From the IMG/VR virus record IMGVR_UViG_3300030329_000859, positions 1-39,995 of that record: a DNA stretch of 39,995 nt; one strand, written 5' to 3'. The DNA is from a virus. Each line of letters begins with the position of its first letter. The stretch's first letter is position 1. Made by a program: the position numbers and the translations under genes. The notes beneath the pieces were generated by a model, which was not told the origin of the DNA, did not search any database, and worked only from the letters and a program-made list of their open reading frames with translations. Shown in pieces: positions 34,084 to 39,995 of the stretch.

Positions 34084-34392
34084 TGACTGTACCTAGTATG
34101 AATCATGACAAGTTAAGTATCAAGTTATTTTTTACGCCTAATCCTAAAATGTTTACGTTTAGTCATTGCATTCCAGAATCCTGACATTTGCGGAGATATA
34201 CCTTCTGGAAAACTAGGAGGTTTTACTACTCGCATTTCGCAGGGTTCAGTTATTCCAAGATCGTTTAACTGGTCGATAGTCATAGTTTGTAGTGCCGGAG
34301 TATTATCTCGTACTGAGACAATTCCTGTATGATATTTAAATCTAGCCATAGAATCTCCTAAGTGAAGCCATGACCCATACTAGGCACAGTCA
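34084..34392 (-). repeat. 26-nt inverted repeat enclosing the 74-residue gene
   Basis: Arms at 34084-34109 and 34367-34392 match at 22 of 26 positions. All four differences are A (left, plus strand) against G (right, minus strand), giving G-U pairs in the coding-strand RNA, so that RNA forms an uninterrupted 26-bp stem. The loop is 257 nt. The left arm begins 4 nt after the neighbouring repeat's right arm ends. Confidence 0.88.
34125..34349 (-). CDS. Hypothetical early protein inside an inverted repeat
   Basis: 74 residues from ATG 34349 with AGGAG 5-6 nt upstream. It begins MARFKYHTGIVSVRDNTPAL and ends in a very basic tail (TKRKHFRIRRKK). The gene lies inside its own 26-nt inverted repeat. 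Stop codon is followed at once by a CTTGATACTT repeat. No family recognised. Confidence 0.7.
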   Translation of the reverse strand: MARFKYHTGIVSVRDNTPALQTMTIDQLNDLGITEPCEMRVVKPPSFPEGISPQMSGFWNAMTKRKHFRIRRKK

Positions 34393-34395
34393 TTT

Positions 34396-34731
34396 GCTTA
34401 TATGCTGTTAGCAGAAGGCAGAAGATAATATTAGTAATTAATTTCAGTAAATTTAATATTCTTCTTTCGATCCTCGTACTCCTGACATACCTCGATCAAT
34501 TCATTAAAGGTAATGTTAAAGTTAGGATATTCGTATGCCTTCACAGCATCCAGAATTACTTGTGGCATCTCTGCCTCTGGATTAATGTCCTTAGTAGTAT
34601 CGTATACTATACCTTCATAATTCCCTAGCGTACCGCATGGAATCGTTCCGATATTATACTTGCGATATTTAAAGATCATAAGCCTCTGTTAGATTAAAGA
34701 TTAATCTGCCTTCAACTAACAGCATACAAGC
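34396..34731 (-). repeat. 26-nt inverted repeat enclosing the 82-residue gene
   Basis: Arms at 34396-34421 and 34706-34731 match at 23 of 26 positions, with one more matching base inward. Two differences become G-U in the coding-strand RNA and one is U-U. The loop is 284 nt. Left arm begins 3 nt after the neighbouring repeat's right arm. A small AGATTAA/TTAATCT hairpin lies in the leader between right arm and start codon. Confidence 0.86.
34431..34679 (-). CDS. First gene of the early region, hypothetical
   Basis: 82 residues from ATG 34679 behind AGAGG. It begins MIFKYRKYNIGTIPCGTLGN and has an acidic helical second half (ITFNELIEVCQEYEDRKKN). It is the first gene after the sigma70 promoter near 34.78 kb, so it should be made first on infection and may act in host takeover. 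No family recognised. Confidence 0.72.
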   Translation of the reverse strand: MIFKYRKYNIGTIPCGTLGNYEGIVYDTTKDINPEAEMPQVILDAVKAYEYPNFNITFNELIEVCQEYEDRKKNIKFTEINY

Positions 34732-34764
34732 TATTCAGATTCAATTTTCAAAGAACGTGCTACA

Positions 34765-34793
34765 ATTATAAAATATAAAAAACAAAGTATCAA
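34765..34793 (-). promoter_or_regulatory. Sigma70-type early promoter
   Basis: TTGATA (34788-34793), 17-nt spacer, perfect TATAAT (34765-34770) on the minus strand. Transcription would begin near 34758, about 27 nt before the first inverted-repeat arm. It is the best host-type promoter in the window and should start the early operon, including RNA polymerase. TTGATA is part of the repeated decamer CTTGATACTT. Confidence 0.75.
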
Positions 34794-34834
34794 GTAAAAA
34801 CGTCAATCTGCAAATTAAAGCTAATTCATTAATA

Positions 34835-35057
34835 AGAGACAAACTGGCAAATCAGTAAAAGGTCAAGACCCTCCTATCAAGGAGCAGGTTTTCTACTTGC
34901 CTGTTCCGATTTGATGGTACTATCCTCTCATAGGTAAAAAATTATATCAAGGTTTTTTTTCAATTAGATGCATTTTTTTTGTGATTCATGCCTTGAGGCC
35001 TTGCAATTGCTAGGTTTGAGACTTGAAAAAATACAGATATAGAGACAAACAGGCAAA
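34835..35057. repeat. 17-nt direct repeat pair
   Basis: AGAGACAAACTGGCAAA at 34835-34851 and AGAGACAAACAGGCAAA at 35041-35057 differ at one position and face the same way, 206 nt apart. They lie within the noncoding region between terminase and early genes. They could be protein-binding iterons or related to the genome ends. Confidence 0.6.
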
Positions 35058-35248
35058 GATTCTACAAAGGCCTTGATACTTCTTTCACAATCTGATACCC
35101 TCCATACCTTTTTGCCAATGGTAGGAAAAAACTTTGAAAAAATCTTGATACTTTGTTGAATTTGTGGTAAGAATTTTGCCTTTTTTAAAATATGGAAAGG
35201 GGGAAACTCCTAAATCCTACGTTTATAATACCCCTTCACATTTTTTTA

Positions 35249-36916
35249 CTAAATATCCATCCATACATTAGATGTTTCTTTATATTTTGTTAACATCACA
35301 CCTTGTACAAATCTTTCAAGCTCTTCATCCTTTAACCTCCCTTTACGAACTTCTACCTCCTTATCAGCATCAGTAGCCATTTGCTCGACCCAATAACCAA
35401 CTCCCATTTGAAGAGCGTCCAACCTGTCATCATGAATTAATGCACCTTTATCTTTTGTAATTCGTGTCATCTGGTGAAAGAGCATGTATTTAGCCTGACT
35501 TTCACTTGGATAGTTTTGTACAGTATGTAAGTCTTTTTCAACTACTTGAGGATCAAAAACCAGTCTATGCTGATTCATCACAGGTTCAAGAGTGTCTATA
35601 ATTCTTTTTTCTTTTTGAATATTAGATCTAACCTCTTCCATACTGACATTGTATATCTTACTAAGAACAGGTTTCCATAGTTCCATAAACATTCCATCAC
35701 CAAAGTTAGACTCTATAAGAACTAAGTTAACTTTATTTCTTCTGGCAATGATTGATAATGCTTCTAAATTATCCTGTTTATACCCTCCTTGTAATCCTCC
35801 ACACTCAGGAACATATAGAATACCATTTAACATCTTTACAACTGCGTACCCAGTCTCATCTTTACCTCTTCCACTTGGGTCAACAGCTAGTATACTTCCT
35901 GTATATTCTATCCAGTCTCCTATTTTTGTTTGAGGAGAGTAATAAGCATCACCCGGTAGACCAACATTAGGAAGGTCAGTTAACTTATTCTCTGGATCTC
36001 TAGACCATACAGGTTTTTCTGGAGCTTTATCTCCATCTAAAGACATTATTATTAGATCACTCAGTTTCAAAGGATATCTATCCGCATCTGAAAGTGAAGT
36101 GTCTAGTTGAAATTGTAAATTAAAACCCGATTTTCCGTATGATAATTCTCTTTCTGTTAGATCTTCCCCGTTGAAGCGTAATGGATCAGTAGGATCTCCA
36201 ACATTATAACCATTATCAAGCCTATCTTGAATAAATGGTGCGAGTTTATTAGAATATCGAGTAACTTGTTTTTGATCAGGATACCTTGAAGGCCAAATCC
36301 TGACTTCATAACCTCTTTCAGGTAGTGTTTCATATAAGGACATCTCCGTTTGGGGAGTTCCTAAATAGATAATTGATCCTTCAGGCTTCAGAATAGCATC
36401 AAATTCTTTAACTGCCTCAGATAATTTATCTCTCATAGCCTGAGTCATGGAATTATTAGGAACTTCCACATCGTCTGCTACGATAAGATCTGCTCGACTA
36501 CCTGCTAATTGTCCTGTTATACCCACACTTTTTACTGAGGGGGAATGTGAGGCCTGTGCAGGGCCAACATCGAATGCTACCTTAGACTGTCTTTGCCCTT
36601 CACGTGATCTTAGGTGTTGAAGGATTGGTATTTCATGTATAAGACGTTGAGTAAAGGTAGAAAAATCATCTGATCTTACTTTTGATGCTGAGACTACTAA
36701 AACTTTCATCTCTGGATCAAGAAGAAGAGTGTGACACACAAATGCAGAAGTAATATAACTTTTTCCTACTCCACGAAAAGCCTCTATGACTCCACGTTTA
36801 GGTTTATTCTGTAAGAATGTTGCTATATCATACTGAAGAGGTGTCGGATCAGGTAAATGTAAATGTTTCCAACACACATATAGAAAGTTTCGGAAATCTT
36901 TTAATTTATTATCCAT
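35249..36916 (-). CDS. Terminase large subunit (T7 gp19-like)
   Basis: 555 residues, near T7 gp19 (586). ATPase motifs: Walker A AFRGVGKSY (46-54) and Walker B LIVADDVE near 144. Nuclease motifs: LAVDPSGRGKDETG near 341, IESNFGDGMFMELW, and HDDRLDALQMGVGYW near 490. It packages and cuts concatemeric DNA. The ATG follows the preceding stop directly (TAAATG), without a Shine-Dalgarno, so translation is probably coupled. The small subunit is separated from it by two other genes, which is unusual. Confidence 0.95.
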   Translation of the reverse strand: MDNKLKDFRNFLYVCWKHLHLPDPTPLQYDIATFLQNKPKRGVIEAFRGVGKSYITSAFVCHTLLLDPEMKVLVVSASKVRSDDFSTFTQRLIHEIPILQHLRSREGQRQSKVAFDVGPAQASHSPSVKSVGITGQLAGSRADLIVADDVEVPNNSMTQAMRDKLSEAVKEFDAILKPEGSIIYLGTPQTEMSLYETLPERGYEVRIWPSRYPDQKQVTRYSNKLAPFIQDRLDNGYNVGDPTDPLRFNGEDLTERELSYGKSGFNLQFQLDTSLSDADRYPLKLSDLIIMSLDGDKAPEKPVWSRDPENKLTDLPNVGLPGDAYYSPQTKIGDWIEYTGSILAVDPSGRGKDETGYAVVKMLNGILYVPECGGLQGGYKQDNLEALSIIARRNKVNLVLIESNFGDGMFMELWKPVLSKIYNVSMEEVRSNIQKEKRIIDTLEPVMNQHRLVFDPQVVEKDLHTVQNYPSESQAKYMLFHQMTRITKDKGALIHDDRLDALQMGVGYWVEQMATDADKEVEVRKGRLKDEELERFVQGVMLTKYKETSNVWMDI

Positions 36917-37210
36917 TTAGAAATGATATTTTAATGAATATTCTTGTAACCACATTGTATATGAAAATTCTGTAGCTGATGAGACTTCATATACTTGTTT
37001 GTGTTTAATAGATCCTTTCTTTGGTGGAGTTAAATTAGGTAAAATAATGGTTTCTTTCACACATGTTGGACAATATCCATCAGATGTAGAAGAATCTGTG
37101 GAAACTGGACAACCTTCTATACGATTACAGATTTCTATTATCTTAAAATCTGTTGCACATATAGTAATAGGTAGTATAAGTGTAAAAATAACTGTAAATA
37201 TTGATTTCAT
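36917..37210 (-). CDS. Small exported protein with cysteines
   Basis: 97 residues beginning with a clear signal peptide (MKSIFTVIFTLILPITICA) and a probable cut after ICA. The mature part has four cysteines, two in CPTC, which could form disulfides in the periplasm or bind metal. AAAAGGAA precedes ATG 37210. Possible roles are lysis or superinfection exclusion; neither is shown by sequence. Confidence 0.7.
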   Translation of the reverse strand: MKSIFTVIFTLILPITICATDFKIIEICNRIEGCPVSTDSSTSDGYCPTCVKETIILPNLTPPKKGSIKHKQVYEVSSATEFSYTMWLQEYSLKYHF

Positions 37211-37225
37211 TTATTCCTTTTAATT

Positions 37226-37274
37226 ATATGTTTAACCCTCTCTTATAACTATAATGGGAGTTAATTAAACATAT
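37226..37274. promoter_or_regulatory. Palindromic promoter-like element between ADP-ribosyltransferase and exported-protein genes
   Basis: Arms ATATGTTTAA (37226-37235) and TTAAACATAT (37265-37274) enclose 29 nt. The left half shares 18 identical bases with the element at 32893-32910, followed by ACTATAATGGGAG in plus orientation. In minus orientation it reads GTTATAAGAGAGGG. It probably contains a phage promoter, perhaps for the exported protein and terminase. Direction is uncertain because the site is palindromic. Confidence 0.5.
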
Positions 37275-37299
37275 ATAATAAAATCAATACTTTAACTAT

Positions 37300-38499
37300 T
37301 TAGGCTACTTGGAGTGATTTATTAGGTGTATACTGTGTGTTTAAGTCCTCTGTATCATCAAATGTACCTCTATTTTTTATTCCTTTAATTTGTTTTTTTC
37401 CATAAATAAGTACTTCATGATAGTCCTCCATATTAAATTCATCTTCTATTCCAAGATTTTGTATTTTTGTACTATCAGGATGCCATTGAATCATAGATGC
37501 CGTATATCCTGCCTCTCTTGCAATATCTGTAAAATCACCGGATCTAACAAAAGATGCAAGTTCTTCCATATTTAGTTCACCTCTTCGTGTTGGATGACGA
37601 AACTGCCATCTCCATGTTTCATCTGGAAATTTAGGTTTCATACCGGGAAGAATATTAGCAGAATTACTATAGTAATCTAAATCTGTATTTCCACCATCGT
37701 CTACAACAGTTTCAGGATTCATAAAGTTTTTAGCAGATGCCGCTATCTCTATTACTTTATGATGAAAGGAATTTAATAATATATCTTTTTGTTTTTCTGG
37801 TAGATTCTTAGACTCTCGTTGAATAATGCGTAAAGTAGCCGCTACGATATTTTTATAATCTTCAGGATCTCTTACATATCCTAACTCTCTACCATACACA
37901 GCAATATATAGAGGATTTTCTGGTGCTAAATAGACACCTATTATTTCAGGTTTATATAGACCACCTGAATGTTTTTTAATTTCTGATATTTCAGTAAGGC
38001 GGATTTGATTTAGATTTTCATCTTTACTATCTCTATATGTTTGAGCATTATTAAGATCTGTAGTAAAACTTATACCACTTCCAAAATATCCATCATCTCT
38101 TTTACCATAAGGTTTACCTTCATTATTAGATTGGTAATCAGTCGTAAAAGATGTTCCAATCATTGTAGGAGTTCCATGATAAAATACAATAGGTTTTGCT
38201 TTTCTTTCTCCATTTGCAAAATCCATAAATCTATTTTCATGAACAATTAAGTTTCCTCTACCCCATTCCTCTAATCTTATTCTATCTAAATAAGGTTTTT
38301 CAAATACTTCTTCATTTAATAAATCCCATTCATCTTTCGCATCTTTAGCCTTACTAGCAACAGCCGCAGTAGTAGTAGCAGTTCTAACTTTTTTAGCTGG
38401 TGAAGATTTACCTCCCCACGATACTTGGAATCCTCCACCCTTACTCCCACCTTCTAATATATTATCTTGTGGTTTATTAGGTATTATTTTTTTCTTCAT
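37300..38499 (-). CDS. ADP-ribosyltransferase-like protein (ART polyvalent type)
   Basis: 399 residues. Fold motifs appear in order: IVFYHGTP near 103-110 (NAD-binding His), FGSGISFTTDLNNAQTY near 137-153, IIGVYLAPENPLYI, and a C-terminal YHEVLIYGKKQIKGIKNRG segment with the candidate catalytic Glu near 359, then TFDD. This H-Y/F-E pattern and the closing GTFD are typical of the ART-PolyVal family in phages. It would transfer ADP-ribose from NAD to a protein or nucleic acid. The N-terminal ~100 residues are basic and Gly/Ser/Ala-rich. Its place between the terminase subunits suggests late expression, possibly packaging into the virion like T4 Alt. Target unknown. Confidence 0.78.
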   Translation of the reverse strand: MKKKIIPNKPQDNILEGGSKGGGFQVSWGGKSSPAKKVRTATTTAAVASKAKDAKDEWDLLNEEVFEKPYLDRIRLEEWGRGNLIVHENRFMDFANGERKAKPIVFYHGTPTMIGTSFTTDYQSNNEGKPYGKRDDGYFGSGISFTTDLNNAQTYRDSKDENLNQIRLTEISEIKKHSGGLYKPEIIGVYLAPENPLYIAVYGRELGYVRDPEDYKNIVAATLRIIQRESKNLPEKQKDILLNSFHHKVIEIAASAKNFMNPETVVDDGGNTDLDYYSNSANILPGMKPKFPDETWRWQFRHPTRRGELNMEELASFVRSGDFTDIAREAGYTASMIQWHPDSTKIQNLGIEDEFNMEDYHEVLIYGKKQIKGIKNRGTFDDTEDLNTQYTPNKSLQVA

Positions 38500-38502
38500 G
38501 TA

Positions 38503-38736
38503 TTAATTAGTCAAAGAAGTTTTACCTTTGGATATATCCTCATCACTAGGGAAAGGCATACTCTCCATTAGTTGTTGTAAAGCATTGTCATTTACAGGTA
38601 AAGCAGTAATATCATTATCCTTTAGAAACTTAACTGCTACTGCTAGGTCTGCTGGTTTAGCCTCACCAGATTGTATTTTAGCTAGTAACTCATCTGCTAC
38701 TGCATCGTATAAATCATTAAGTTTTTTATTTTCCAT
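38503..38736 (-). CDS. Terminase small subunit (T7 gp18-like)
   Basis: 77 residues from ATG 38736; a GTG 15 nt upstream is also in frame. Sequence features (LYDAVADELLAKIQSGEAKP, then AVKFLKDNDITALP and FPSDEDI) match the small DNA maturase of marine T7-like phages. It recognises phage DNA for packaging with the large subunit. It lies 1 nt after the cysteine-rich micro-peptide and 3 nt before the ADP-ribosyltransferase gene. Confidence 0.75.
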   Translation of the reverse strand: MENKKLNDLYDAVADELLAKIQSGEAKPADLAVAVKFLKDNDITALPVNDNALQQLMESMPFPSDEDISKGKTSLTN

Positions 38737-38737
38737 A

Positions 38738-38785
38738 TTAATTACACTCACAAGGGTTACATTTACAATCTTTACATTTACACAT
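38738..38785 (-). CDS. 15-residue cysteine-rich metallothionein-like peptide
   Basis: ATG 38785 overlaps the endolysin stop (TAATG), with GGAG 6 nt upstream, and the frame ends TAA one base before the terminase ATG. The product is MCKCKDCKCNPCECN: six cysteines of 15 residues in CxCxxCxCxxCxC spacing, typical of metallothioneins. It should bind zinc, copper or iron-like ions. It fills the gap between two genes exactly, which supports a real gene despite the size. Mass and metal binding are unproven. Confidence 0.68.
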   Translation of the reverse strand: MCKCKDCKCNPCECN

Positions 38786-39168
38786 TAGTAGCTCCATACC
38801 CAAGGCCGCATATCAGTATCAATAGTGTCAAGATGAATAAATCGAGATTCGTGTTTTCCTTTTTGACTAACTCCGATTCCTTTCCAGACCTTAGAACGGA
38901 TCATAGCAAAGCTGAGAATCTCCCATGCAGTCTTGCCAGAACATCGAATATCTATCGCACAGCCAGTAGTATGAGGGCCATCCTTACCTGTGGAACTGAC
39001 CTTAGAATTATAGTCAGGGCAGCGATAAGCCGAGCTTAAAGAAATTGGTTTTCCTATTGAATCTCGTAATGCTTGTAGGGCATCCACAGTTTCCTGAGTC
39101 ATCTTATTCTTTCCGCAGCAAGAACAGGCTAATTCTGATTCACTAAAGTTTTTACTGGTTGCTCCCAT
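38785..39168 (-). CDS. Endolysin, M15-type L,D/D,D-peptidase
   Basis: 127 residues from ATG 39168, which overlaps the preceding stop (TAATG); a longer in-frame start at 39207 is less likely. Peptidase_M15_3 features: FSESELACS, SSAYRCPDYN, GPHTTGCAIDIR (zinc ligands H66 and D73) and FIHLDT (H112). It cuts peptide cross-links in peptidoglycan and should be the main lytic enzyme, since the lysozyme-like protein at 26193 seems inactive. No signal peptide, so a holin is needed. Confidence 0.9.
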   Translation of the reverse strand: MGATSKNFSESELACSCCGKNKMTQETVDALQALRDSIGKPISLSSAYRCPDYNSKVSSTGKDGPHTTGCAIDIRCSGKTAWEILSFAMIRSKVWKGIGVSQKGKHESRFIHLDTIDTDMRPWVWSY

Positions 39169-39497
39169 TAGGTATCTATTGTAGGTTGAGGTGTAGGTAG
39201 AGGACAAATCTCTTTAAACTTCTGTCCTAGTATTTGTGACTCTTCTTTAGTAAGTGCTTTCACTTCATCCGGTGTATAGTTAATCCTCATGTGATCAGTA
39301 TAACAGTCACATAGGTATATTCTAGTTATCTCATGAAGTTGAGGAGCAACTGCTTGAAACTGGCGTGAACATGCGTACCACATTTCACGAGTTTCTTTTG
39401 TGTTGAACTTGAGTTTCTCTTGTCCATAGACAGTAGCTTGCATGTAACCTGCGTATACTACTATAGTAACCAAACATAATATTATAAAAGATTTCAT
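39168..39497 (-). CDS. Putative lysis-associated exported or membrane protein
   Basis: 109 residues. The N-terminus MKSFIILCLVTIVVYAGYMQ is a signal anchor or signal peptide. The mature part has four cysteines (CSRQF, LCDCY, CPLP) and ends Pro-rich (PLPTPQPTIDT). It precedes the endolysin and overlaps it, so it may be a spanin-like or other envelope protein. ATG 39497 overlaps the stop of the 26-residue gene. Confidence 0.68.
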   Translation of the reverse strand: MKSFIILCLVTIVVYAGYMQATVYGQEKLKFNTKETREMWYACSRQFQAVAPQLHEITRIYLCDCYTDHMRINYTPDEVKALTKEESQILGQKFKEICPLPTPQPTIDT

Positions 39498-39574
39498 TTT
39501 TTTCTCTTGGGTTTTTTACCGTTCTTAGGTGGTCTACCTCTTTCTGTACCGTATGTTCCTTTTCCTTGGGGCAT
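39494..39574 (-). CDS. 26-residue basic peptide (GRPPK type)
   Basis: Starts at ATG 39574 behind a strong Shine-Dalgarno (AAAAGGAG) and ends TGA at 39494, overlapping the next ATG. The product begins MPQGKGTYGTERGRPPKNGK and is strongly basic. The GRPPK core resembles an AT-hook and similar short peptides recur in other phages, to my recollection. It may bind DNA. Confidence 0.65.
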   Translation of the reverse strand: MPQGKGTYGTERGRPPKNGKKPKRKK

Positions 39575-39585
39575 ATTTTCTCCTT

Positions 39586-39759
39586 TTACATATTCTTTTT
39601 ATAGGCTTCTAGAATTTGATCATCAATGTCATTCTTTGTACTCTTCACAAGTCGCTCTAGCAAAATCAGGATCACCTGTTTAAGCAGCTTCTCTGAGAGC
39701 ATTGACATACATAAAGTCTTAACTGTTCCTGATATTACTGGAGCTAATAGTCCTATCAT
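39586..39759 (-). CDS. 57-residue small protein of the lysis cluster
   Basis: ATG 39759 is one base after the preceding stop, with AAAGGGA upstream; stop TAA at 39586. It begins MIGLLAPVISGTVKTLCMSM, followed by a hydrophobic helix (KLLKQVILILLERLV) and a polar end. It lies between the holin-like gene and the GRPPK peptide. It may be membrane-associated; function unknown. Confidence 0.65.
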   Translation of the reverse strand: MIGLLAPVISGTVKTLCMSMLSEKLLKQVILILLERLVKSTKNDIDDQILEAYKKNM

Positions 39760-39760
39760 T

Positions 39761-39995
39761 TTATCCCTTTCTTACATTCATCATTTCTATTGTTTTACTT
39801 GCTTCAATTTCTCTTTCTATATTATCAAGTCTTGCACTTACACTTGCCATGTGACCAGAGCATTCTGCACTAATCTTGACAAATTTATCAAAGTTCTCCT
39901 TTTGGACAGCCCTGTTTGCTTTATCAGTTCTATAAGTCCAAAGGAACAGAATCACAATGATTGCTCCTGCAAAGCCTTGATCTAAGAGAATGGTT
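39761..39995 (-). CDS. Holin-like small membrane protein (5' end beyond window)
   Basis: The frame is open to the window edge, so the start is missing. At least 77 residues: a hydrophobic helix (FAGAIIVILFLWTY) followed by a charged, coiled-coil-like cytoplasmic tail (RTDKANRAVQKENFDKFVK). One N-terminal helix with a Lys/Glu-rich tail recalls small holins of the BhlA/UviB type. Its position before the endolysin supports this. Holin activity is inferred. Confidence 0.62.
   Translation of the reverse strand, partial: TILLDQGFAGAIIVILFLWTYRTDKANRAVQKENFDKFVKISAECSGHMASVSARLDNIEREIEASKTIEMMNVRKG

Larger units (their letters stand above)
34732..35248. other. Noncoding region; probable genome-end/early-promoter region
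   Basis: No gene in about 520 nt. It contains a canonical sigma70 promoter (34765-34793), three of the four CTTGATACTT copies (34785-34794 minus, 35072-35081 and 35144-35153 plus; the fourth is at 34115-34124), a 17-nt direct repeat pair, several short hairpins around 34861-34916 and poly-A/T runs. It lies between terminase and the first early gene, where T7-like genomes have their terminal repeat. In a permuted or circular assembly the ends would collapse here. Confidence 0.55.

Noticed and set aside
35185-35245. Terminator after the terminase large gene
   Set aside because: A GAAGGGG...CCCCCTTTC pairing is possible but has a long loop and no U-tract directly after it, so support is too weak.
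30000-35248. CRISPR array or mobile element in the repeat-rich early region
   Set aside because: Repeats are inverted pairs of unique sequence or short decamers with irregular spacing; no regular repeat-spacer pattern, transposase or target duplication.

Overview
The window is one strand-uniform phage genome segment. Every gene I can support lies on the minus strand and the sequence is strongly AT-rich. It is a T7-like podovirus (Autographiviridae type): a single-subunit RNA polymerase, a gp2.5-like SSB, gp3-like endonuclease I, a gp3.5-like protein, gp4-like primase-helicase, gp5-like DNA polymerase and gp6-like exonuclease are followed by portal, scaffold, capsid, the two tail tubular proteins, three internal virion proteins and a tail fibre in T7 order. 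The class II (B12-dependent) ribonucleotide reductase, M15 endolysin and low GC suggest a marine phage, plausibly one infecting SAR11 or a similar alphaproteobacterium. That host call is inference. No integrase was seen.

Layout, read in the direction of transcription (high to low coordinates). 40.0-38.5 kb: lysis and packaging cluster with a holin-like protein cut by the window edge, several tiny proteins, M15 endolysin, a 15-residue peptide with six cysteines, and terminase small subunit. 38.5-35.2 kb: an ADP-ribosyltransferase-like gene, a small exported protein and terminase large subunit. 35.2-34.7 kb: noncoding region with repeats and a good sigma70 promoter, probably where the linear genome ends join. 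34.7-30.0 kb: early region of about 17 small genes, a tRNA-Tyr and structured noncoding stretches. 30.0-19.0 kb: RNA polymerase and DNA metabolism. 19.0-0 kb: virion genes, ending in a tail fibre that runs off the left edge. A fibre leaving one end and a lysis gene leaving the other fits a circular or permuted map opened between them.

Most notable: the first three early genes are each enclosed by their own 26-nt inverted repeat, three pairs of unrelated sequence. Eight of the ten non-Watson-Crick positions become G-U pairs specifically in the coding-strand RNA, so each mRNA can close into a long stem. Adjacent stems are only 3-4 nt apart. This looks like an organised RNA processing or protection architecture.

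Other highlights: a T7-lysozyme homologue that has lost two zinc ligands and the catalytic lysine (probably only an RNA polymerase regulator); the metallothionein-like micro-peptide hidden between endolysin and terminase; an ADP-ribosyltransferase between the two terminase subunits; a shared N-terminal tag on two different virion-region proteins; and a T7-promoter-like element at three places, not all in the same orientation.
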